Shown piece after piece: positions 24,121 through 37,324 of a stretch of 64,000 nt of DNA. Location: the NCBI GenBank assembly GCA_019843655.1, contig JACDQD010000002.1, positions 9,971,393 through 10,035,392 of the forward strand. Direction: 5' to 3'. Below the pieces are notes generated by a model. It saw only the letters and a program-made list of their open reading frames with translations. It was not told the origin of the DNA and searched no databases. The first letter of the stretch is position 1, and every line of letters begins with the position of its first letter. Position numbers and translations under genes: made by a program. This stretch comes from Lethocerus indicus. Its lineage: Eukaryota > Arthropoda > Insecta > Hemiptera > Belostomatidae.

Positions 24121-27100
24121 TACGATACTTAATTTCGATTTTCAAAATGTATTGGGTTCACTGGAATTAGTGAGTTCCACTCTCTTCATCATCTGAAATT
24201 TGTAATTAAACGGAAATTAAAGATACGCCGGCGGAAGAGGTCCGCCGTGGGCAGAGTGTGCGGTGTCAACGGTTCTCGTAGTAGACCGAATTTTCCTCAA
24301 TTTCAAATTGCAAATTGCAAATAATTTCATATTGCTTTACTTCGGCCGCGGTAATAATCTTGAAATAATTTCAACTGTTCCAGTCACAAAAGCTTGGTCA
24401 TTTCAGCTTGAGCTAATTTGCATCGGTACTCACAAAAAAAATCTTCAAGTCCCAAGAGGCAATGAAATAACGATTATGGACGGCCGGGAACATTAGTGAT
24501 ATGATAATGAAATGTGATGTGATTACATTTTATGGGCCTTGTAAGTGCTCCATTTCCGAGGTTGTATTGTTGCCAACCCCAGCCTAATGTCGACGCAATT
24601 CCTCAACGCCTTCCACGGGCTTGATTTAAATGGCTCCACGCCTTAAATAATTTTAAATTTCAGCGTAAACCCCGTTTTAATAATTATAAAGCTGAATGTG
24701 TGTTAAAAGCATTTTTCTATATTTCGTTAGGTCTGAAAAGTGGAAACATTAAACTGACATTTTTTCCTGTCCATTACATCAACAAAACAATAGTTGAACA
24801 ACAATTGTTCAAGTTGATAACACAATGTTGAACCAAACCCAATAATTCATTAAATTACACTGAAGTAACAACGAAATATATTAGTTCTGTAGTAACTGAT
24901 ATTTATTGCAAGCAAACACGTTAATTTGAAATGTTTGCTATTAGTCACCGCACTTTCTAACTCCCTTTTTCCGTTGGACGAATTCGTACAAGTTCTTCAA
25001 TCATATCGCAAAACCTGGACAATCTATTGGAATAAGAAAATATTAAATTGAATATAATCGAGGGGAGTGTTACGTATTTTTATTTATTATTAATTAAGCC
25101 GGCTATATTAAATAATATCCCAGTTTCAGCACACCTGTTTCGCTCGTCCTGCACGCTCCCATCGGTAAAGCATCATTTAGCTCGTAATTTTGCAAGCGTC
25201 ATCCACTGCAGGTCCATTAGCAAATAGGCTGCAGTAGATGTGGCGTTAGACCTCCCTGAGCAGCCCTAACCCACTAAGTGTTCAGAATTACGATGAGCCA
25301 CTTTCAACCAAAATACTGCGGTACTTTGAATCATTTTGTATTCATTCACTTCTATCACCGTGTATATAATAAAATAATTCCTATATATCTGAGAATAAAT
25401 TCATTACAAACATTCGTATTATTGATCTTTTCAATATTATTTAGTGATTTAATCGCAATGCTATCGAACAATGGAAATACAATTAACAAATGTCACTGTT
25501 TTTTATTAAAGAAGAATATTTTTGTATTAGTTCGATATTAATTATTTTCAGTTCATTCAATATATTCAACACCAGTTTTTATAGTCGCGCACTTGTCCCC
25601 GATATGACAATAAAACAACACACAACTATAATAACTGTAAGGCGTCCACTGGTCTGAAATGTCCGAAATTAATGACCGGACGGGTTGGCAATTTCATGAA
25701 GTTTTGTAATTAAATGCTTGTTACGGAGTTTCATCTGATGTTCAACCCAGTGTTTTCAGTCAACTACTAACAACGTCTCATTACTTGTACAGTCTATCTT
25801 TAGTGCGTTCAAACGCTGTCCTCACATGGCTCTAACTTCGGTTACTGTTTTCCTTCGATACTTTCGTTGAAATATTTATGAATTTGCAATTTGAATTAAT
25901 TTAAACCAAATACCCGACTGGGAGAATAGTCTCAACGATAGCTCGCTGCCTCGTAATGAATATTGGACAATTGAAATCACGAATATGTTTTTAGAAATGT
26001 TTCTATAATAAAATACGCTGAATTTCAAGATGTTTTTATTTTACATTAAACAAATGTTTTATTAATTAATTGATACCATATTTTATTCAGACGTCATTCA
26101 TTATTTTTATTTACTCGCTCGTTACTTGCAATTGGTATATTCTTAATTTAATGCTACAGGTATTTCAATAGAAGTAATAACATTCATGTAAGTGTTTTAA
26201 ATTGATCAATAAATGATTCTTAAAGCCTACTTATAAATATTATTGAAGAGTTTTATCATAAAATCCTAAAATGAAAATGTTTATTGCTTTGTGAAGATGT
26301 AGCTACATATATTGAATGAATTTGATATTTGTTATTCTGTTCATTTAAAAAATACATCAAAATATGTTTAATCGGTAGAGATCTAATGGCTCCAAAAAAA
26401 TGTACACAGGGTACTGAACGTATTTTTTTCAGTGTACCAGTCTTAAATCCACTGGATTCCATTACAACTTGTAGCATACAACTAAAAGAAAAAATAACGA
26501 ATAATAATAGAATAAATAAATCTGATTGTCCAATTAAGGTTTTTATTTCTTGGCCAGATATAAATTTAAACGGGCTTGAGCCGAGGGTAGTTTATTGGCG
26601 AGTGGTTTGCGGGCAGAGGGGGGGGGGTGAGTTTCGCTTTCGCCTGATTAATTGCTGTCTTCGGTTACTGGGAAGAGTGGGATAGCGGGGTCCTCATTAA
26701 CATAGACCTATAGAACAAAGCTAGTCAACTTAATGAAATGCCGAACAGGAAGTCTATTGTTCCTACAACAGGGGGTGGGGTTGTGATTGTAGGGGGATCT
26801 CAAACTACTAGACCAATAATACTCTCTCAGGACCGGAAGTTCCCTAGGAGTTCGAGGTACCGGAGATACCGGAGAGGCGTACTAATAAAATACCGGCTAC
26901 ACTATCCAATAATCGGCTGTTGATCAATCGGCCCGAGGTGAGGATTAAACGAAGCAATTACTTTACCTAAATGTTACAAAGCGGAAGATACAAAGAGAAC
27001 ATCTCCTTTATTGCATGCACCTCAAGCATTATTAGATCGGATTCGACTTCTCGCCATATTCAGTAGCTTTCTCATAACCGCGCTGGTTCTCGGATGCGCA

Positions 27101-28400
27101 CTTCATTTACCCTGTTACTTGGAAGTAACCACCCGAATCGCTAAATATAACCTACCTTTGTTTATAATATTTGTGCAGTTTCATCGATATATTACATCTG
27201 TGCGACTTAATAGATACTCTGCTAATATTTCTGTGAATGGCGAGACGAAATAATCTAGTTCTAACCTGTCTAGTTGTTATACCTGTATAACTGAAATATT
27301 TATTTCATTTATAGGATAACCTCAGGTAATGTTAAATTAAATAAAATTATATATAACAATATTATGCTGTTCATACTTGAACCTCCAGTCAATCATTTAT
27401 TACTGTTTTCTACGCAATCTTGAATTTCTACGGTTCCTCTTTATACTGTTTTTACACCGCTCAAGGGACACCGGAACAAAACTAATAATACATTGCGGAT
27501 AAAGTCCGTGCTTCTTATTAGTCAGAGTAGGAGACTAAACGTAAAATTAGATACGAGAACTAATATCGGTCTCGTGGTCCTGAATGAGGGTTGAGCGTCG
27601 GGACGACTTCATTATTCGCCAACCCTCCTTGGCTCGACTTACCGTCTCGATTCCTCCTGGGATATCGAACCTAATTATTCACAGTTGTCAGCTCCGACTC
27701 CGGAGACAGGAGAATCCCCCATCCTCGCCCACTAGCCTCATCCCATTGGGAGGATATATTAGGGGCCGATAACAAGCTCCCATGTAAAGCCCTATTTGTT
27801 CCGACCGCGAGCTCTCAATAGGCGCCACTACTCGGATGCATTCCTCATTGTGTCAATTTACTTTCTTATAAATTTAAAAAACTCTTAAAAGTGTCAGATA
27901 GTGAATTAAATGTCTCCTACATGGAATAGCATATATTTTCTAATTGGAGTAGTCACTGCCAATAATTTTATGCCCATGATAAAATCAATATCTGATTGAC
28001 TAATTTATATTTTATATTTTCCAATAAATAGTGTGCTGTACTTAAGCATTAAAGCATGAATATTAATTTCTAAATATTTAAGTTTATTTAAAAACAATAT
28101 TTAAGAACTTAAGTACATTAATAACGCATAATTTCAAAAGTAAATAACGTTTAAAAATAAAAAGAATCTATTTATTAGAGTGAATTAATTTCTATTGGGC
28201 ACACACTTTACAAAGTCATTACTAAAGATATATATATATTTGTTCAAACCATCCGGTAAATGAAGAATGAATATTCATAGAAGTCCGTTTAAAATAAACA
28301 TTACCGTCGAATATATAATACTGTATATTTCCAATGGACAAAACGTCAAAACCGATGGCCAATAATTTATAGGTGTTTTATGCGTTCTGTTTGATTCCAG

Positions 28401-28489
28401 GAAGGGGGCGAAGCTGGATCATCTCGTAATACTGGACAGCTTGCTCAAGAAGGACTATGACAGGCGGGCAACTCCTACCAATCATTTGA
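28401..28489 (+). CDS. Ligand-gated chloride channel subunit, exon 2 (N-terminal helix)
   Basis: The exon follows TTTGATTCCAG and ends before GTGAGTATA. It completes Ala24 and encodes residues 25-53, including LDHLVILDSLLKKDYDRRAT, then gives the first base of Asn54. This is the N-terminal helix and the YD-R--P segment found at the start of mature GABA, glutamate and glycine receptor subunits (compare the 'ILD..L..YDKR.RP' pattern). At 89 nt it preserves frame between exon 1 (phase 2) and exon 3 (phase 1). That match, together with the family motif, makes the call solid despite the short length. Confidence 0.85.
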
Positions 28490-28693
28490 GTGAGTATATT
28501 GGGAAAACTCATTTCTTCATACCCCATCCCACTATCCTTATTCGCCTCCTTACCTGATACCATTCATTACGTATACCGCCTTGAGGGCACTGACTCCAGT
28601 TAATCTTTGAGTAAAAATTATACATTTTAGGATCAAATTAATTTGGTTTATCGGATTATTATTTGAATTTAATGTTGAGTGCAAGACATATTG

Positions 28694-28694
<1 letters not shown>

Positions 28695-28747
<53 letters not shown>
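28695..28747. repeat. (TA)n microsatellite
   Basis: TA run of about 50 bp, starting some 200 bp downstream of exon 2. Confidence 0.95.
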
Positions 28748-28754
<7 letters not shown>

Positions 28755-31213
28755 ATTCGTAATCCTATTTTCATTGGCATGATAAAGTCAACTGATTATA
28801 CTTAAGCCATTTAAAGTAGAAGGAAGTTTTTTCAATTCAATTTGCTATAGTAAGAACTTTACCAAAAAAATTATTATGTCACGTTTGAAATACGCTAAAG
28901 CAGATATACTTGTGAAATATATTGCGAAATACAATAAGTAATAAGCCGAGATAGTATATATAGTGAATTGGAATGTACAAAGTCTAACCGATATTTACTA
29001 ACTAATTACGGATATCAGCTAACGATTTCAAGGTGAAATGAAATCATTGGGAATATTTGATTAGTATATCAATTTGGACAAATATCAGGGGGTAATTTCG
29101 GGTGACATTAAGGCGGCTTGAAACGGATCGAATAATGACAAACGTGGCCCACCTTTATACTGTTTTTTTTTATTTTTTTTACCGCCCCTCCATATTAGCT
29201 TATCGCCAGCAATAAATATCCCTTTATGAGTACCGGGCAGATAGGCACTGAGTTAGCCCATAGAATGCCAACGGAAATTGCTCCATCATTTAAGGTAATT
29301 GGTGACGATAAATTTCGATCGAAATTATATCCGCAATATACGATTCCTCCTAACCGATCATAAATCATTTCCATAATTAACGAAAATAATTACATTTCCG
29401 TAAATATCGCCTGCTTTTCGGGCAAGATTTTCCAACAATGCCTGTTTACAAGGGAGAAGGCTGTGAATTCACATCAGAACTTATTCTGGTAGCATTGGTT
29501 AAGGAACAAATTAACGGAAACAATAATCCAACGATCGTACTATATTTATCATACCTTTATTATAACAATATAATTTGCCTATACCGTAATCGTAGCGATG
29601 TAAATATGGATACAGCAATGCAGAATTTTTTAGCGAATAGTAATTTGAATTCGTGAATATGACATCATGAATTTGCAAGACCGCCGCAAAAAAATCAACT
29701 AGAATGATGTCAGGACTTCGTGGCTTGCCGAAACGTTACTGCCCCATCAATTTCTTCACGTCGGTTCTGAAGATGTGTATTATATGGCCCCGAGGAGTTT
29801 CCCATATGGAGTGTTAAATCAACACAGTCGTCATGTCGAGATTTCCGCTTTCGGCTGCAGCGCTCAAATGTAACGCCGGACGGCCTTATTTATTTGTGTC
29901 ACTTCAGGAAAGCGACAGCCAAACGTGCGCCAGCTTAATGCTTACTGCTATAGTTTATTATGAACGTGTCACATATTTAATACTTGAAAAAAGTATTTTG
30001 TATATAGATATTTTTAATACCCATTAGAATATCCATGAAAAATTGGGTGCATATGCCCCAAAACAAAAACTGGCCCAAAACGTTTTCCTTCGCTGTCCAT
30101 TGTCCGCCTGAAGTTTAAATTGATATACAGCTTGGAAAGAGATAAAACTCTAAGTGTTATAAGGATTTAAAGTTTGAGGATCTGAATTTTTCTATACATA
30201 TACATTGGGGGGATGGGAAATGGGGCATGTTTATCCCTTAAGCTTAGATTAAAATATCAGAATAGTTCTCTTCCGCTGAGTTATAAATTGGGGTTATAAT
30301 CTTTCCTCGATGTAAGGACGAGGCATAAATAAGCATCATTCGTTGCGGTTATATTCCACCTAAATCCTCCAAAACTTTACGCGATTAGAGGGAACCTTTG
30401 ATATATTCTGTGAAGCTCAACGCGACGCCTGTTAGAAATACATAGGACTTTTAAAATGAGGCTATTAGAAGTTGAATCCCACCTAACCCTAACCCCTTAA
30501 CAACGGATCGATTTTTCCGCAACGTAATATATCAAAACGACATATAGTAAACACAGACGCCATTATTCTGGAAGCGTATAATAATCGTGGAATATTAATT
30601 TATCAGGTGTGGTTGTGAGCATGCATGTGTACGAAGATGTTTTATCCAGTAAAGAAGGTAGTCCAGATGAAAAATGATGAATTCTGTCTTATTGGGTGAA
30701 CAGTTCGATATTTCATATCAACTGAGTGAAAGGTCAGTCGGATATTGGGTTCGAGCGGAAAATTAATGAAAGGTAATAAATCAACGTTCGAACCGATTAT
30801 GGACATATGATTCTGGCTTATTGCTTTGTTTGAGAAAGCCCCGATTGAGGAAATCTAAAGTCGGAAAAAGATAATGCGAAATTTTAAATATACAGTAAAC
30901 GAGGATTCAATTTCATTATTGTGGTGTGAGGGAACTTCATTAACGACTTATTCTTATTCGGTTTTCGTAAATTCACATCGTTGGGTATACTTGCATCTTC
31001 AGAATATTACGGGGAATATTGAGTGGCACAGAGGTGCAGCTGAGTATTCAAGGTAAATTCGAAATAAGGTAGTGAGGGAATAGATAGGATTTGGGAGTTG
31101 GACGGTTTTCCATCCGTGGAATGATCCTCTTCTGGCATCAGTCTTTGGGAATATAGGCCCGTCAGTTACATCTGAATTCCCAGTGAATTTCATGTCTTGT
31201 CTTGTCTCCATCG

Positions 31214-31215
<2 letters not shown>

Positions 31216-31268
<53 letters not shown>
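31216..31268. repeat. (TA)n microsatellite
   Basis: A pure TA run of about 50 bp, some 330 bp left of the repeat copy at 31603. Confidence 0.95.
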
Positions 31269-31273
<5 letters not shown>

Positions 31274-31602
31274 AACCCAGACGGAAAATCAGGAAAATAC
31301 TGTTTCCTATTCAGCCTCCATCCCAATGGAGCAGTATTATAAAGCGGCAGCAATATTGAAAATTAAATAGGAATAGCGATATTTCTTTAGTAAATTGAAA
31401 TGGTATCTGTGCGCGTCAGTGGTGAAAGGGCAATCCTGTTTGCGCGGCCAGTGTATTGTTATTGTCTGTAGGCGCTTTCAACTCTGATAATTATCAATTA
31501 AGAGTGTAGTGACAATGGAGACAGGATGCCCAATCGGCAAACCAAATATGCCGCCCCTGATGCTCTGGATATATTATCCGTCCGATATATTATGTTACCT
31601 CT

Positions 31603-31880
31603 GGTCTAGCACAAAACCAAAGCAACTAGTGGGAACGGGGAGAGTATAATGCTTGAATAATAATAAAATCTGCCCCGCAAAAAAATGAGACCGGGCGTCG
31701 GAGGGGGCGTTGCCCTCGCAACTTACTCTAGAACAAGGACCAACAATGTTCACGAACTTGCACGAACTAAGTGTGACGAGCCTCACAATAGACCGAATCA
31801 CCGCAAAATATAGAGTAAACTCCGGAAACACTCCAATCCACTAGCCCTTGTAAGTTACTCCGCAAACCTCAATGGCCAAA
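31603..31880. repeat. Dispersed repeat, copy X1
   Basis: It runs from GGTCTAGCACAAAACCAA to AATGGCCAA and is nearly identical to 32561-32833 with small indels. It carries GGGCGTCGGAGGGGGCGTTG, ACAATGTTCACGAACTTG and ACTCCAATCCACTAGCCC. No intact gene is seen. Open frames on both strands are short and unrecognised. Confidence 0.8.
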
Positions 31881-32560
31881 ATCCATTTTCCACAAATGAG
31901 TTGTACATCCTTTGAAGTTATTCCACATATAGGAATATACGTGCAAAGGTTAGCAGAATTCCGAAGAGAAATGTTTTAATTTTCTAGATAGACTCTTTGT
32001 TTCCTCTACATTCGCATCATTTTCTAAAACAAAATCACACAACGATGGAAACATTTCCGAGCATCTATATTCAAAATCCCCCCTTCACATCTCCTTCTTG
32101 TTTCGAATCTGTTCACCACTTTGAAAACCACTGTATTATCCTACAAAACATTTTCTCCTCTGTTAAATATTATTCAATGCTGTTTGACTTAATCACAGAC
32201 CAATGCATTAGTAATGTTCTGCGAGTGCTTTCCATTAGAATTAGTTATAGATGCACCAGAGTACAATCGGACCTTTCAGCCTTTCTTTTTTATTTATACC
32301 ATTAATGTGCTTGTTTTATCAATTGAGAAACTTCTAATTGCTTCAGATAGTTCTCAACTCAATTACCGTATCCCAGATTCCTTCTTATGGCCTGCACAGG
32401 TGTTTACTGTCGGCTTTGAATTCGATTTCCCATTGATTTAAGCAGTTGAATCTTTCTGACTAATATTACGGAATTACGTGTACTCTACTATTCACCCAAT
32501 CCTCCGCCGGGATTCGAAAGGGTCGAGAAAGAGTATAGAAGATGGCGAGTAGCCGTAACC

Positions 32561-32833
32561 GGTCTAGCACAAAACCAACGGGGAGAGTAGGAACGGGGAG
32601 AGCATAATGCTGGAATAATAATAAAATCTGTCCCGCAAAAAAAGGAGCCCGGGCGTCGGAGGGGGCGTTGCCCTGGCAACTTACTCGAGAACAAGGACCA
32701 ACAATGTTCACGAACTTGCACGAACTAATTGTGACGAGCCTCACAATAGAATCACCGCAAAATATAGAGAAAACCCCGGAAACACTCCAATCCACTAGCC
32801 CTTGTAAGTTACTCCGCAAACCTCAATGGCCAA
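32561..32833. repeat. Dispersed repeat, copy X2
   Basis: Direct-orientation partner of 31603-31880, about 0.7 kb away. Immediately upstream (32541-32577) is GATGGCGAGTAGCCG plus ACCGGTCTAGCACAAAACC, the module also found at 51232, 53095 and 63693. X2 therefore keeps a flank that X1 has lost. Confidence 0.8.
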
Positions 32834-33054
32834 GCCAGACATGTACCGTAAGGAACAGGGTCCAACACCCCGCTAAGAGAACCACAAACAAAGTTTATAA
32901 GCCTCAGTGAATAACCCGAACGTTATGATTTAAGTAGAGACTATATTAGAAGTGTGATAATTCCATAATGGTGTTATACGATCGCTCCTATCCTTCCTTC
33001 GATGATTCACCCGATATCAGGTATATATACTGTACTAAACCCAAGTACTATAAA

Positions 33055-33360
33055 AAGTATACTGCAGAGTGTTTGAGTGATCGTGTACGATTTCGCGAGT
33101 GAGTTGAATGACTGCAAATTATGTACTCGGGTTTTTAATATCGCAATTTTCCCAATCATTAAATCACTATTGTAACTATATTAAGAAAACATCTCAATAC
33201 CATATATGTATAATTAACTTTCCACAGGCCCTTTGGCGAGTATGCATGTTGTACCAACATTCGTAGTGAGGACCTAACGGCATGAATGAGCTGCGGGTGA
33301 AAAGGAAATAGATTAGATTAGATCTTAATTTTAATGAACCAGTGATACTGCCCGGCGTAT
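33055..33360 (+). repeat. Diverged dispersed repeat, copy N2
   Basis: The left part resembles 50085-50280, with similar CAGAGTGTTTGAGTGA, GCGAGTGA and CTCGGGTTTTTA blocks in the same order. The right part (CTAACGGCATGAATGA, then AATGAACCAGT) resembles 52905-53200. It may therefore preserve a longer ancestral element. Confidence 0.45.
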
Positions 33361-34816
33361 GACAGTTTCCTGTATATTCGAGATTGGCACAAGGAAATTC
33401 AGTAACGCGTTACCGATTTTAACATAGAGGTAGTGTATAAGTGCAGAGATAAAACTGTAGGGCAGGTATTGTGAGATTCGTCGTCGTCAATCTGATAGCG
33501 TATTATAACCTGTTGAATGCCGTAGAACGATAGGGGAGCGTCAACTGGAGCGGAGGGGCCCTGTTTAGCAATGGAAATACGGTGGGTGGCTCGGTTGCGC
33601 CACAATGGCTCCGACACGGTTGGCCCGTCCCCTGACGGGGCCGGACAGTCGGACACCTCAATTAACAATGAGTCCCTTACACGGGCGGTGCAATTCGTTC
33701 GCCGCTCAAAGTCAGTTTCCCCAGAAGAGGGACCCACCGGAAAACATTTGTCCTGTAATTAAATCCAGACCGAAGTTTCCGACCGTCGGCTTTATCGGAT
33801 TTAGGCTCCAAGCACGAGTGTCCTATCCGAGGTATTGCCAGATGGCTGAGCCAAACGCACGACTTCCCTTTATAATTGCGACGTTATTCCCGTCTGATGC
33901 AGACATACAATTTCCTGGTGGTGTTTGTTTCTTGAAATACGTGCAGCAGAATTCCTTCAAAGAAACGAGTAAAATATAATGTCAAATACTCAAAGATCTG
34001 GTACATTTTTCCACTCACCTCTCTCACTGTGGTTTAATACCGCCGCGAGGAAATTGTAGGTCAGGTGTACGGTGTAATTAGCAGTAAATATGGCCATTTC
34101 ATATGAAAAGGGGCCTACAAAAATTAGGAGTGAGACGGATTTAATTCCCATAAGGAGACCGATTACTAGTAGGAATTGTTAATTTGAATTAAAAAATTAA
34201 TACATTGAAATCCGAAATTTTTGAAACATAATTTTGTGTTTAATTTAATTTTAGTGATAATTTATAGTTTTCTAATAATGGTTAGATAGAAGGTGGGCAG
34301 TATACTGCCGGGACCCACGACGGGATAATATATAAATATAAACGTTGTCATAGCAGGGTCTTTACAGTACAACGCTGGTTCCTACATCGAGTAAGCGGGA
34401 AAGTAAATCCGCTAGGTCTGGCTGTTATTTATGAAATTAAATACCGAGTGCGAATTAAGCAGAATAAATGTTCCGTCCAGACAATGGCGAGTCCCGCGGG
34501 AAATTACGAGGTTTAGCGAATGACTAAAGTGGACAATGGTTTTTGACCCCCAAATGCCGGAAAGGGTTCCCCAGCTGCGGGACAGGCCACCAGGCCTGTT
34601 TACAAACACGGTAATAGCCTCTCGGTTTAATGGACCACAAAATATGTTTCTGCCAAAAGCCACCAATCTACATTTAATTGCGTCTCTCAGATGGTTTCCA
34701 TTTTGCCCTCCTCCACCAAGATAAATAGCAATTCAAACATGCCTACTTTTTATACTCCTACTTCTTCGAAAATATTACCTCCTACATTAAATACATTTCA
34801 ATTAGTCCGTTGTCAC

Positions 34817-34838
34817 AGCCAATGTTTAAACATTGGCT
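34817..34838. repeat. Perfect 22-bp palindrome
   Basis: AGCCAATGTTT followed directly by its reverse complement. It contains a CCAAT on each strand and a GTTTAAAC centre. Confidence 0.7.
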
Positions 34839-35518
34839 ATGCTTCAGGTTATATTTATTATTCATCATAACCATAGGTAGGCAAGATTGAGAGAAATATA
34901 GCTTCATAAACTATTTAAATATAGAATGAATTTATTAGCAATTTGTTTTGTTGTATTGCAAATGTTTAAATACCGAATTATTTGGCATTGTCCTTCTGGG
35001 GTTCCTTCTGTGATGTTTATTAAACAACTCAAATTTGCAGATTTGAACTGGGCTATGAAAATAAAGATAAAAGGAATTAAACTGGAGTTTAGAACTGACG
35101 ATACCACCACATCGTTATGATGATTTTCGTTAATAAAACTAACGAAAATGTGAATTATAACTAAAAAGAGTCGCCAAGAAAAAAAACACCGGCCGATTGA
35201 TAAAGACAAATAGCCGCGCTTGACAAATTGTGTTTTAGCTCCTCCGTCAAATGATAGTGATTAAGGTGAGGGGATTTTATGGAGTGACGGTTTTTAAATT
35301 AGCCCAGGCTCTAAACTGAAAGACATTAAGCGGATTAATATCTGAAACTGATTTGAGAGCATTATCCCTAGAGAGAGGCCTCTAATCTTCCACCGGGCTA
35401 ACAGCCCAAGACAAAAGATTAGTGGCTGGAGGGGGCTAATTACAAAACAATGACGAATACAAAATACCTGTTAGAGATTGTAGTTTAGGACACCTAAACC
35501 AAAGATCTCAAATGAAAG

Positions 35519-35545
35519 TGAGGGAGAGAGAGAAAGAGAGAGAGC
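35519..35545. repeat. (GA)n-rich run
   Basis: Imperfect GA repeat with AAAG interruptions. GA tracts can bind GAGA factor in insects, but nothing further supports that here. Confidence 0.7.
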
Positions 35546-36634
35546 ATTAATAAAACTTGAAATGGGACTTCATAAGAAATTTTGAAGAAGAATTTATCCA
35601 AAACTATTTCAGGGAGTTAATAAAAGCAAAATAAAACAACAAACCGCCCTCTCAAGTAATCGAATTTCCATTTTTCAGTTCATTTCAGGTTTATTCATTC
35701 CATCCTATCCTAACTAACGTTAAGTAAACCTAGAGGGAATTCTCAAATCCTCCCGCATTTATTAGATTATTAACCTAACTGAAATTATGATAGTCCAACT
35801 AACACTAATTGGAAATAACGCAAACCGTTTCCGACGAAATGAAATGTGTAAAATGATCCAATATAAGTTTCGATGTATAATATTTTCACATGGGACGGGT
35901 ATGATAGGGCCGGAAGGGGTTTCGGATGTACACACTTGAGCCATTAGCGGGTGAAACTCCAACGAATGAGGCCGCCTAACTAGAACAACCCCTTAAGGCT
36001 TAATTTCCAAATAGTCTCCTTATCAGGCCCCTATTACCCGGCTAAATTCAATTATCCGAGCGAATATTTCATATGTATAATGTGGTGCCGGCAGTTATGG
36101 TTCTCTGTGTTAGATGCAATTTAAAAGGGAAAAATTTATGAAACAGAAAATTTCTAAAACCAGTTTGACAACAAATAAATCAGTTTATCAGGCACTGAAG
36201 TAACGTCATACTATCGCATTATTTTGGTAACTGGAAACATAATTAAACACCTGGTCAAATAATATATGGCCATTAAGCGTAAAAATAATTTTACAGCTTG
36301 CCTTTTCACGCTGGATTAATCAGAAATGTCAACTATCTATTCCTTTAGATAGTATTATGTTGCAAATAATTTATGCTATACATAACGAAAATAATAAGGA
36401 TATTGATATATTTTAATGTCATGCTTCGGATAGTTAGTGTGCTTTTTTTTAGTAAAGTACTATATAGTTTCTATGTCGAAGTCGCATATTTTTCTGTAAT
36501 TTATATTAAAACAAAAATAGAAAAATAATTAAAAATTAATTACTTAGTACAAGTTTTGTAATTGAATTCGTTCCGTCACTGGGATCCCGCTCAAACGGAT
36601 TGAAACTTTCAATTAGAAAACTTGTACACCCACT

Positions 36635-36655
36635 TGTAGATCCAGGGGATCTACA
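36635..36655. repeat. Hairpin with 9-bp arms and 3-nt loop
   Basis: TGTAGATCC, loop AGG, then GGATCTACA. A second interrupted hairpin (CGTTAG/CTAACG and TACCT/AGGTA) lies at 36827-36862. Confidence 0.6.
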
Positions 36656-37256
36656 GTAAATCTAGAAATACTGAAAAATAAAATTCAGTTATGTTGTTAA
36701 ATAACTGCTCCCCATTTAAAATTTGTCTTGAAAGACGCGGCTCCCGAATACATGGTGGCGTAACGCCCATATAAATTGAAAGCAGATTTTGGTAAAGGAA
36801 AACGGCGATTACTGTATTGTGAATTCTTCGTTAGCTACCTATAAGCCTAGGTAATTCACTAACGCAATGCGTAATTTGGTGTAAATGAAACGAGGTTTTT
36901 TATCTATTCATGACATTCTTTATAATAAGGACGGAACTACGGACAAATTAATTAATAAAAAATACCCCAGTTTTACCAAAGTAAATAGAAAGACACATTT
37001 CGGTACAAAATACATATAATATTATACATTTCAATCGAACAAACATCTCTCTGATGCAATAATAAAATACTTTTTACAATAATTGCGATCAACTATTTTG
37101 AGCTGTATATGTCAAAGCTTCGATTATGGATAGTGGACAACTACGGAAACATATAAACACTTCTGAAATTCATCATTATTACGTATAATATGTAATTGTT
37201 TGAGTTCGTTGAGTGTCCTATGTATCATTTTTGAACAAATGCTTTTCTAATTTCAG

Positions 37257-37324
37257 ACAATGCCACTACAGTTTACTGTGAACTGTACATAAGGAGTTTT
37301 GGTTCCATCAGTCCAGTTACCATG
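37257..37324 (+). CDS. Ligand-gated chloride channel subunit, exon 3 (beta1 strand)
   Basis: This 68-nt exon follows TTCTAATTTCAG and ends ATG before GTGAGT. With the last base of exon 2 it encodes residues 54-76, including NNATTVYCELYIRSFGSIS. The pattern V.V..YI.SFGSI....M is the first beta strand of anion-selective cys-loop receptors, normally followed directly by DY-V-LY-RQ-W, as exon 4 provides. N-A-T is a possible N-glycosylation site. Cys61 is an extra cysteine in this strand whose role is unknown. A 68-nt exon at this position is typical of insect GABA, GluCl and related genes. The phase at the end is 0. Confidence 0.88.

Larger units (their letters stand above)
7667..28400 (+). other. 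Intron 1 of the chloride-channel gene (20.7 kb)
   Basis: The donor is GTGAGT at 7667 and the acceptor TTTGATTCCAG ends at 28400. No coding exon was found inside. Contents: palindromes at 8923-8955, 9382-9407, 13414-13435, 18311-18336 and 18843-18887; (TA)n tracts at 12313-12342 and 17114-17164; a palindrome-ended repeat copy at 12578-12644; two GC islands sharing an 18-mer (13020-13200, 17500-17720); a weak LINE relic (19863-19940); and a large composite repeat (23434-24120). GC-richer patches at about 18480-18720, 21060-21320, 22250-22380, 23110-23360 and 27580-27780 carry no recognised feature. Short open frames here look like chance. Confidence 0.75.
28490..37256 (+). other. Intron 2 of the chloride-channel gene (8.8 kb)
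   Basis: The donor is GTGAGT at 28490 and the acceptor TTCTAATTTCAG ends at 37256. No exon was found inside. It contains (TA)n at 28695-28747 and 31216-31268, the repeat pair 31603-31880 / 32561-32833, a diverged repeat at 33055-33360, a 22-bp palindrome at 34817-34838, a GA-rich run at 35519-35545, and hairpins at 36635-36655 and 36827-36862. GC-richer patches at about 33540-33860 and 34480-34620 show no recognised feature. Confidence 0.75.

Noticed and set aside
28690..28780. Proteins made of alternating Ile and Tyr
   Set aside because: They are translations of (TA)n microsatellites here and at 31216, 47668, 51364 and 63491.
30479..30500. CCTAACCCTAACCCC-like word resembling telomere repeat
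   Set aside because: Too short and irregular; similar CCTAACC words (20278-20294) also look like chance.
34926..35209. Open frames on both strands
   Set aside because: AT-rich, no motifs, no conservation clue; treated as chance.
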